Origin: Spirodela intermedia
Lineage: Eukaryota; Streptophyta; Magnoliopsida; Alismatales; Araceae
Assembly: GCA_902729315.2 (NCBI GenBank)
Contig: LR746274.1
Coordinates: forward strand, 2,755,037-2,819,036
Reading direction: 5' to 3'
DNA length: 64,000 nt
The notes below the pieces were generated by a model, which worked only from the letters and a program-made list of their open reading frames with translations, did not search any database and was not told the DNA's origin. Shown one piece after another: positions 32,801-44,800 of this stretch (its first letter is position 1; the number at the start of each line of letters is the position of its first letter). Both the position numbers and the translations under genes were made by a program.

Positions 32801-35800
32801 GGTCTACTTTGCATGAAGCCAAAAAAAAATGATTCTGAGAAGATATTTATGAAGGACTGTGTTACGAAGCCAAGCGTCATCCACACAAGATGACCTAGAC
32901 CCCCACATTGAGGGGGGACCACCATAGAATAATGTAATAAGGCCTATAATTATAGAAGAGGCCCGAAATAAGAAGGGGGGGAAAAACAGAGTAGAGTGGG
33001 AGATCTGTCCCTGGGGAGGTCCAATTCGGGCTCTCCTGTTCTTGAGGATCAATTTGACCTCAGGAATTCTTCCTATTGTCTGCGAACCTTCTACTGTTTT
33101 TTCATTGTTAATTCTTCTACCTAGTTCTTCAATACAAGAGAAGTGTTAATTCTGTGAGTGGAGCCACTTCTAAGGTAGGACCATGGTGTACATTCGCCCA
33201 AATCTTGGGAGGGTTGTAACAGACTGTGATAAGCCCCTCATCATGAGATAAGAAGGAAGAAGCTCCCAACTTCTATGGGTTCAACCGCTGCATGTGAAAG
33301 CTAGTAAGCATCCACATGCAAAGGGGAGGGCTGAGGGTTATAAATAAGGGAACTCAGTTGTAGGGAGGGAAGAAAAAGACAATCGGTCGTAGATGTTTCC
33401 AGAGATCCTCCGCCTGCTTGTGGTAGAACAGATTCGGTCTCCACGACTCAAACCCTTTTCCCTTAATCCCTGTTTCCGTTATCCTCAAAAAGAATCATAT
33501 TCTTTTCTAGATCAAAGTTCTTACCAGGCTGTGCTGGGGGATATTTAGAGAGCTAGAGGTGAAAGATAGACAATCCAAGTCAAGGGCTGAAACATCTGAG
33601 ACAGAATAAATTCGATCATTGCCATATCCAATTATTCTGGTGAGCCAAAAATGACGAGCTTCACCATCTTGGGACTACGAACAAGACTCTAGTGAAGGAG
33701 AATGGGAGAAGATCATGAAAGTCAACAGGATAAGGACACCAGCAGGAGGGGAAAGAGATGAACCACAGCTGCCAAAGCCAAGTAGACCAGAAGCCCTTTG
33801 ACAGCTCATCAGAAAATAATACCACTGAAGTGATAACCTATTGTGGAAAGTCATATAGATGGGAGTTTACTGTGTCAAGAGAATGATAGCTGAGACCAAG
33901 AAAGAACATTGACATCCAAAGAGATTGAAAATTCTTCAAGATGTATGCATTGAGACAGAGGGAAATAGACAGAGTGGAGCAACTTTCCCGTCTCCGCGGA
34001 TAGAGAGGAGCAGGAAACCAGCTCGACTTTCGTCGACCTTTCCCTCCCCTTATATAGGGAGAGAACCATACATAATCTTTCCCAATATCCTCTTTGGCTA
34101 TAAGTTTTCATGATGACCATCATCACGGTGTGAGTTCCAATACATAGTGCATCATGATTTAGAAATCGTAACAGCTACAAGTTCCTGTGATGACTATCAT
34201 CCATGTGATTTTTCATACATGGTGTATCATGATTCATAGTGTCTATTTTTATCTATAGTTTGTCTGTAAGCATGTCTACTGTAATGTGTCTTCATTCTAC
34301 TCGGCCTAAAACACTATTGGTTATGAAATTAAAAATGATACAGTTTTGATGCATTGACTATCCCTCATCGTAGAACCACTTTTCTTAATGACAAGTGGAT
34401 TCTCTTCCCAAAAAAATCAATATGCTACAATTTTCATGCTTCTATTTAAGTCAGTTATTAATCTCCTATTACATTAGTGGATAACGATTATGTAGCTTTT
34501 ATTGACTACTGCGTCTAATACCTGGCTGACTTTGAAAAAAAATGTAAATATAATCTTTCCATGGAAATCATGAAAACTTTTAGCAATGATAATGCATTCA
34601 TAAAATCCTAATATAAAACAGAGCCAGAAAGTCAATAGAGGCTGTGGAAGCTATGAATGGAGGGGACAATGAAAACAACAAAAACGTTGTCCCAGCATCA
34701 AGATACAATGCTCTGCACGTAACATCCTAAATAAAAATTTACACAATAAGCATGAAGAGCATAAAAACAATAATTTTTATAATTAATGTGTTCAGGAAGT
34801 CAGTCACCTGACGTGTACCGTTAGATGACAAACACCCATTCTGCAGAGCTAAAACACACGTTTGTGAGTATTTCCCTTCTCTGAAGTTAAGAAAAACGAA
34901 TATGATTCAATTTTGTGAAAAACCAAGGATTCTGGGGGGATATAGAAGATGACTATTTGAGGAAGAATCATACCTAGAAAATATATCAAGGAAGAAATAG
35001 CCCAACAGCTCATTGGAACTAAAATCTATGACTGAAAACAGGCGAACAGTGTCATGCCAAGCATCGACCTCACGGACTTCCTCGAATTTAAGACCTGCAA
35101 CCATCCAAAATTGAACTCCACTTAAGAATGATTCTTGAGAAATGACAATATAAAACATTTACTATCTGTTGTACACTGAACTATACAAAATGAGCAAAAC
35201 TAAACCACTGAAAGATTGCAATATACATCAGAAAGTTGACATTACTGAATAAATCCTGAAATATTTTGAAAATTCCAGACAGAACCACGCTGACAGGAAA
35301 GAATTGTTTGACAGTTCCCAGATCTGCATCAATCTTTTGTTCCTCAGCCCTTCTCATGTAATATCGAAGATCTTCAGCTCCGAAGGGTGAATCTCCTTCC
35401 TCTTTTTTCTATATATCCGTTATGAATAAACAGTTAGAGATCAGACTACTGAGAGACATTCTATATAGAACACTAAGTAATGCACAACCTTCAAATCCTT
35501 GAGCACATTAAGTTCCCTCGTTGCCAGGTTAGTTAAATGGGCTGAGATGTCCTCTAGAAATTCAAAAACCTGAGAATTCATTGAAAATCACAGTTGATGT
35601 TCAGCAAGAGGACTATATACTTTGATAGGAAAAAATAGCCAAGTTCATTGCAATTGTTGATTCCCTAAATGATCAATGTAGCACTGTGGAACAAAGGAGA
35701 ATATGAATTAAATACGGCCAGTTCCACAAATTCAACATACACATGCTGAAAAATCAAAGGTACGGATGAAGTCAAATAAGCAACATAGCAGAATCTCATA

Positions 35801-38800
35801 CCCTTGTGGACTCCCCTGCCATTCTTGGCTCAATAGCATAGTCTGCATAGGAAGAGTATCCAAGCAAACGAGCAAATCTGTGGCGCAACTGGACCTGATA
35901 ATGCAACAAACAGGTAAATACCAGTGTAAAATAAGTTTTTGGGATATGGAAACAACATCAGAAGGTCACAGATAGGAGTGCAACTTTTCCACTACATTTT
36001 CTAAAGTTCAACATATTAGATTTTTATTATTTCCAATTCAGATTTTTTACACATGGTCGCTTGCTAATGATGACAATCATCACCATATAAGTTCCCATAC
36101 ATGGTAAATCATGATTTAGAAATTCTAACAGCATACAAGTTGCCATGATGGCCATTATCACAGTGTGAGTTCTCATACACGGTTCATCATGATTTGAATA
36201 TCCTAACACAAAATAAACGGTTTCAAAGGTCATCTGGGATAGCAGAGGAAACAAGATCGAGACAAACAAATCGTAGATGATGATACACATGCCGTTAATG
36301 AAGATGAACATGCTCCTGATGAAGATGAAGATGTTGTTGAGGAAGATCAACACTCTATTGATGAAGATATCGACCAACACAATGTAGGACGAAGGTGGAT
36401 ACATTGACCACCGAATTGGAGGGCTGAACAAAGATGGTTAAAGAGAGGCTTATTTTCCTCTTAAAAACCACTGACGGCAAACCTAGATACACTGATCTCT
36501 GGACTAGAGGGTTGAATGCAGATGGAAATGCCACCAACAGACCTGAATGTGCTGCTAATGGACCTGGATACACTGCTGGCTGGCAGGAGCAAAACCTTTT
36601 TCACATTAGTCATTAAGGTGTCAATTTATGATATGAAAATAAATCATGAAGGATAATCGTTATCAAATACCACGATATTGAATGAAAAGTTTGTAATAAC
36701 TTGGTATAGTGGTAGCAAAATGAACTTTAGACCCCTACTGAAATCCTTCAGCGACGAAATAAGCAACACACGGATTTTGAGATCTAGGAACAGTCTACAG
36801 TGAACTTAGACCCCTACTGGAATCCTTCAGTGATGAAATAAACAACACACGGATTTTGAAATATATTACCAAAATAAGATAATCACACAACACGGCATTA
36901 GAAAAATTTTAAGGTAAACCTTTCCACAGTGGTCAATTAGGTGTCAATTTGAGATATGACAATAAATCATGAAGGATAATCATTATCAAATACCAGGATA
37001 TTGAATGAAAATTTTGTCATAACTTGATAGAGTGGTAGCGAAATGAATTTTAAGCCTATACTGGAATCCCTCAGTGACGAAATAAACAAAACACGGTTTT
37101 TGAGATCTGAGGACAGTCAACAATGGCAAGTTTGTTTAATGAATCAAACCACTGTTAACGTTGGCCTCAACTTCAGACAAGGAAATGTGCATGATTACCA
37201 TACAATCCCCAAGGGCCCACCAACTTGTCCTGACTTAGTGACAGAGTAGTCCCTATCAATACTATTATAGCTATCGCTGTCCATTGCTATGTACTATTCT
37301 CATGTACTAGATTGTAAACAGTATTTATTGCACACTTGTTATCACAAAAAAGAATCAGTTGAGTTTCTTCTTCAAGGTCAAGGTCTCCAATTAAGACCCT
37401 AACCCATGACGAGTCTATCAGCCCATGAGCCATTGCTCTATATTCAACTTCAAGCTAGATATGTCACAGAAGATTTATTTCTTGCCTCTCTATGAATCTA
37501 AACTGATTCCTAAGAAAATGCAATTACTCCTGACAGACCTCTAGTCATCTCACGATCTAGCCCAAAAAATATCAGTGTAACTCTCGACTTATGAGAGATA
37601 TATCCTGGAGAAAAAGATTACCTTTCAGGGCATGGCCTCAAGTACCTTGAGATATGGTTAGCAACTAGTAAATGAGTGGTCCAATGACTATGCAAGTATT
37701 TACCAGCAATGCTACTGACATAACATCTGTTAAACATGTCAACCTGTGTTACCCGATTTAATAAGAAAGGAAGTTAATTTTGGGAAAAAGAATTATTCTC
37801 TTTCCTGGTCTTACATTCGTCCCGTTTTGCTCTCTCTCACTCTCTTCCTCTCCATTAAAGTGTTGAACTCTGTCCTTCTGTTCTTCTTGTGGTGCTTATC
37901 CAGATTAGACGAGAATTGATTGTTCATTCTTCCAATCTCAAGATCACAGTCGCCAGCATTTGAGTTTTACTTAAGACAACTATAAGCAGAAGAAAACCGA
38001 TTGAGATCTCAGCAAAACCGATTGAGGACTTCTCGCATTGAGATCTCAGTAAAACCGATTGAGGACTTCTCAAATCCTAACAGTTGGGAAGCCCTCGAGC
38101 CATCATCATTGTCAACGTCACTGGTGCCAATCGTGTGCTTAGCTATTTGTTTCTCTTTAGAAACAAGAAGAAAAGTCTGGTCATTGGCAAATTTAATATA
38201 AAAATCTCTTCTCATGGGAATTCCTCAATCTTGCTCTGATCCCTGATGCAAACCAAACAAGGATAAATAGCCGGAAAAAAATTCCGTATATCATTAATCT
38301 ATAGAACGATTGCTAGTCATATACAATTACCCTGGTCCAAAAAGGAAGGAAACCTAGGTTGAATCCCACGATTTATGGGATACTCGACAAAACTAGGAAA
38401 CTGACCAGCCTAACCAGCCAAGGAAACTGACCAAAAACCCAACCAACCTACGAAACTGACGAGCATAAACTTACTCTTGATTACACGTTTTATTTCCACA
38501 ATCCCTTGAAGTGATATCCACGGAGAGAGAATGAGGAAGAACTCTTGACAAGAATGTTGCAAGAACTGCCTTTAGTTTCATCAAGTTTCATGATAAGTCC
38601 TATTCTTCACATCCTACAATGCCTTAATCACATCATCTCCTTTTCCCCATCTTGAGTAAAAAAGGAAGAGCCCCATGAATATTGCTACTAAAGACCACAA
38701 ACCTGATGGGGAGACTATTTTTCCTATGGCCTGCTTCCTCAAACGTGATAGGGATGAACGATTATAAAAGGTCTACCAGCCCAAAAGTGGGTGGCAGCAA

Positions 38801-41800
38801 AGAGCAGAAGATCATTATTTTTTTCTACTCTGGAGACTCCCTCATTTTTTCTTGTTCTACCATGACCGCGGCTCCCATCCTTTCCCTATTCGTCTTCCTT
38901 CCTGATCACCAACCAGCATCAGGCAGCTTCCAAGCTCAAGAGAGGCGTAAAAACCCCTGCCACGCCTTGAACCATTGGAATAAAGATTGATGATTTTGGC
39001 TGAATTTTTATTGATTAATTTGGTGTTCAAGCATCAATCAGGTTGGAATTCCAAAGGAATCAGATTCTGATATTTCATTAAAACAAAAATTGACGAACTT
39101 TTGGATAGAACTGGACAACTGTGAAGACCGCGTATCTAAATACTAAACTTTTCACCAAATATCTTGTTATATTTAAAAGTCGAAGTTAAAAATGACCAAA
39201 TAGAATCAAAGAAAGAAATGTCGGATAATACGACTTATTCTCTAAATGTCATAACAAGTAAATGAACAAAATGGAGCTCTATTGAATGATACTTACCAAC
39301 TTTTCCAAGATGCTCAGATTCTTTTTTCCACATCTCTGTCCATGAGCGACAGCAACACTCTTCCTGGTGGATCCTACCTACAGATGAGGTCTAGGAAATC
39401 AAAATCGTAGGAAAAGTATAAATCAAAATAAAACTTTGAAATGTTGTTGCACTCAATCAAAAGGGTATAAACAAATAAGAACATGGAAATCCTAAAAGAT
39501 AAACATCTTGCAGCTGTTATGATGAAAATAGTAGCCAAGCACTACCAAAGAATATTCATTTAAAAAATATGACAGAACCTATTAATTAGAATGGTTTATG
39601 TAATGATATTCTGAACGCTGGTGATGATTCTGATTCTAATGACAAGATGAGAGAAAACCAAGGAGACAACATGAATCACTGTAATGTTCTGCCTTCTAGG
39701 GAATCCTAAACCCTCTTTATATCGACTTTATAAAAGAGGGAAAGTGAATCAGTACAAAAGGATCAAGAAATGAGAGAGGACCAAGCAAGAACGGACCAAC
39801 GGATGGATGAGTTGTAATGTTCTGCCCTCCAGAAAATCTCAGAACTTCTTTGTAAAAACTTTACTAGATACAAAAGAGGGAAAGTGATTCTGTACAAAAG
39901 GAGGCAACAACAGATATAATTGGATCCGAATTATAGGATACAAGTTTATCTAAATGGGGAAAACTAAAAAAGGAAACAAATATTGCATAAGGCCGGGAAC
40001 AAATAGTCACTCAATATTGAGAACCGTAAATCTCCATTCTATCCCATATTTTATGGGATTTGTTTGTTATCCAATAGATTCAACATAGTAAAGGTACACT
40101 TCAGCAATATTTAGAGATGAAGATTCCATAAATATTGAATAGATCTGGTTTCATTGCCTACGTAGACGCCAGTACAGTCATTAATGCATCAATGAAGTCA
40201 GTCCGAAACGTCAGAGCAATGATGGACTCTTCTCAACGACCTTGCTCACAATCAACTTGTAGGCAGTCTCATCAACCTCAGTATTATTAGGCCACATATA
40301 ACATAAGACAAATATGAGCCATTATAGGCCGATAGACCTAATTGTTCTCCATCATATTACGCTATCTTAAGGGTACCTCATCATGGCCTTTAAAAGGACA
40401 TAGTTATCCTAACATTAAAAGGGCATCAGTTGAAGTTGGTGTGTTCTTCTAGGGCCAATTCTGATCGCATGGAAATCTCATATGAAAGAACACTGGCTTA
40501 GACAGTGTACCAGATTGACCCAAAGTATTTAATATCAATTACTCTCAAGGATATGTCCTTTTTTTTTTATAAATGAACAATTTTGATCCCATGGCACTAC
40601 TCGCAGTAACCATGTCCTCACACCAAGAGCACCATGTATTACTGAAGTAAAGCGTCAACATTTCCTTAAGATTTATCTCGCTCTTCTAATTTCTGAATAT
40701 CTTCCTCATGGTTGCTTTTCCTATTCTTCATTTCTTCCGTCAATAGAGATTATTTCCTGATATTTACTTTTCAGTAATTCCCTGAAATTTATTCGTGTTG
40801 ATCTGTGGATACAGTGAAATCACTAGTTTTTTTATGCAAAAGTATTTCAAATATGAAAGAAAGGAGAACTTGCTCAGTGATATCTAATATACAGAAATTG
40901 GGTGCATACCTTACAATGCTCCAGTATTGGAGAAACATGATGACTTCTGAGGGTAATCTTCATTTTACCATTTTCATAGACCTCTAAACTCTATAAAAAC
41001 AGACATTGAAACTCATTCAGATGCATGGAACCACAAAGAAAATAACAGAACAAATAGAGTCGAAGCTCAAACCAGGTGGCATATAAATGAATGCTAGAAC
41101 TTACACAAACAGAAAGGAAGTCGTAACAATGATATTGCATAGTTAGTTTACAGCATCGATGAATCATCAGAACCATTAATAATATGAAATGATCACTATA
41201 TGAGAAACTAACAATTAGGAAAGAATAATTCTATTTGGATTCAACAGAATAATTGCTTAAATGACCGTAACATAAATCATGCTAATGGTACAATCAATAC
41301 TCAACAAAAAAGAGAACCAGCAAAAATAATGATTTTCTAATGATCGACGACAAGCAAACTTATTGACACATGGAATGAATATCAGTACATTAGCTATCTG
41401 CATAGGACGAAAAAAAATTACTTTCCTACAGACTAAGGATAACACTGCAAAGCACTGTAATGTCATCCGATCAACAAACGAAGCAGCTTACTAACTGAAA
41501 AGTGAAACCCATTGCTGCAACTAGCAGAAAGAAAGATACCTGGGCATTACAAGCACTAAATAAAGTTTACATAGAGTAGCATGCTTATACCTTGATAAAC
41601 TCTGGAGGCATTCCAGCAAGCTCTGACTCACTGAAGAGAAGAAAACTATCATCCACTGTAAGATTTTTAATAAACAACAAACTAAGATCATCAATTTCAG
41701 ATTTTAAACGATCCAGTTCTTTTCTTTTATCAGAGTCAAGGTTCACTCCACTGCGCTCAAAATCTCTAATCTGCATTAGAAATGAACGTACAAAATAAGA

Positions 41801-44800
41801 AATGTGCCATCATTAGCATCTCTATTGTTTGTCAATTGTGAAATGAATCATAAACACAAAAAATAAGAGCTATACCAACAGAAAAAAGAATGGAGAATTT
41901 TACCAAAAATAGATAAAAGAGTCATATAGAATTAAATCAGGTAAAAGTAAATTTGTAGTACTTTGGTACCTTCACCACTCAGCAAATGAAAAAATGAAGG
42001 AAAATGAAATGTGATAATACATTGCAATATATATCGCTAATAACCAAGCCAATTGAGATAGAGCGTCATTCAATTAAGAAGCTTGATCCCAGAGAATCAT
42101 GCATTCCCAATGTTCGCCCAGGAAATCAAACTACTGATTGCTTTAGTAAAAGCGTCATAAAATAGATTTTTTTTTTTTGTGCCGGACATGTAAAGTTCAA
42201 CATATTTTTGTCGAGAGGTCTTTACAAATAAACCCTGTATTTTCATGTTGCCAGATATGCCCTTAAGTGTTTCCATCTATGTCTAGAACTCTCAAGGGTC
42301 TGGTATAAATACTAGACTCCGTCCCTCTTGTAAAACTGATTCTTATTTTCATTCAATAAAATTTTCTTCCTCTCCAATGGTGTTTTGTAGTCTCCAGCAC
42401 ACCAAATCAAGGACTGTACTATTCTACATGGTATCAGAGCAAGGTTAGGGTTTCGAATCCCTTTCTCTTAACATTCTGTGTTCATCTGCAAAGGACATTC
42501 CACCTCTGTTGGAGCTGTTGGTATTGCGCCCATCTGACAAGGGACGTGTCGTCTCTGCAGTTTCTCCATAGAGCGAAAGTAGGTGTGATCACTCTAGTTC
42601 GCTTCTGCACTTATTGATTCTGCTATTACGGTCTTTGTACCGTTCTTTGAATATCTATGTTCAAGATTTGGTCACGAAATCAGTTTTCGTGAAGTCGACT
42701 GCAATTTCCTTGAAATAGAAACTATAGGAGATGTTCTTTCATCTTCTGGGTGTGATTCAACCTCCACGAGATAGGTTAATCTTGTTCCTTGAGGAACAAG
42801 ATTATTGGTAGAGTTCCTACAATACCTTTAGAGTTCAAACTAGTTGAATATAATCTGATACAATGGTCAGAATATACTTGTGAAGTATTGACTAGAAGAG
42901 GCATGGTACACCACTTGATAGAGGGAAAATCAGATCCAATGTCAAGAGAATTTCAGAGATGGAGAGAAGAGGGTGCCTTGATTAAAACTTGGTTGTGGGG
43001 AACAATGATTCCCCAAATTAGTCATGATTTTTTCATCTTAGCCACGGTCAAGGACTTATGGAAGACAGTTCACACCAAATTCTCACAGAAAAATAATGAG
43101 CCTCACATACATGAACTTGAGACAAAATCAATGTCCACGATGCAAGGGAGTAAATTAGTAGAGTATGCAAAAGAGCTAAAGAATTTATGATTGGAACTCG
43201 ACTATTACCTTAGTCTTGACATTGAAAACCTGCTGAAATTACTCCATTACGAAATTTTATAGATAGAAGGAGAGTGTTTAAATTCTTGGCTGGACATAAT
43301 TCTGTGTTTGATCAGGTTAGACAACAAATATTGAGCTGTGAGAAGAAAGCTGATTTAAATGAAGCTATTTTGATTATCTTAAATGAGGAAAGTCGTCGAA
43401 AATTGATAATGTCAGTTCCCAAAACTGACAATTCTGTATTTATGATTAAACAAGGTGAAAATATGAAGCAGGCCGCTGATCAACCCAAACCACCTCAACA
43501 TGGTCAAGAGAAGAACCAGAAAACTGACTTTAGAAACAACCTATGGTGTACGTATTTCAGAAAACCATGTCACACTAGAGATAGATGTTACAAGTTACAT
43601 GGCAAACCACCACATTTTATTACTGAAAAATATGGCAGCCAAGTATATTTTTCAGTAAATTTACCTATCAATCAGCCATCAGATTTCAAACAAAATCAAC
43701 ACCCATCTTATCTCAAATAAATGATATAAAGCGATTTTGAGCTGAATTAGAACAATTGAGTTGACGGTGACACAGCACTCATCAGTCCAACAGGGTAAAC
43801 TCTATCACTCTTTCAAAATTAGAGCTTCTTCTAAAAATATTTCCAACTCTTGGGTAGCAGACTTAGGGGCAATGGACCACATGACTAATTCTTCACACCA
43901 TTTCACTAATTACAACCTTTGTCCTAGTGACAGAAAAGTCACAAATGCAGCCGGATCTTTTCTAACCATTGTAGGTATAAGAAACTTTCGACTTGAACAC
44001 CTTGACATTCTTCCTAATATTCTTCATGTTCCCAAACTGTTTATAAACCTTATTTCTGTTAAGAAACTTGTGAAGGATTCCCCTTACCGTGCCTTCTTTA
44101 ATGAAGATATTTGTGTAATATTTGGTAAGGTACATCATTGGAGGATTGGAGTTGCTAAAGAATATGATGAACTCTATCTTCTAAAAGGACTGAGCTAAAC
44201 ATACATAGTGGAAGGGGATCAATCCATAAAATCTCTAACAGCTGCCAATAAGATTCATCTACTTCATCAAAGGATGGGTCATCCCTCTTTTAATACCTTA
44301 AAAAGATTGTTTTTCCTTCTTTGTTTCAAAGAGTGTCTTTAGACACTCTCAAATGTAATGTGTGAATTTTCTAAACACACACGTGCTTCATTTCACTCTC
44401 AAAGAGAAAAGAATAAAATTCCTTTCTTCTAAATTCACAGTGACATTTAGGGATCGTGTCCCATCAATGATATTCATGGTAATAAATGGTTTGATACTTT
44501 CATTGATGACTGCACAAGATGTATGTAGGTATTTCTTCTAAAATAAAAATATAATGTGTGTGATGTTCTTAAATTCTTTTGTACCATGATAAAAAATTAA
44601 TTTGGTATAAGTATTAAAAAATGCTAAAGAATATTTTAGTCAAAGTTTAAATTCATTCTTTAAAATAGAGGGAATTATACACGAATCTTCTTGTGTATAT
44701 ACTCGACAACAAAATGGTCTGACCAAAAGAAAAAATCTACATATTGAGGTAACTAAATCTATTTTATTTCAACATCATGTGCCAAATATTTTTTGGGGAG

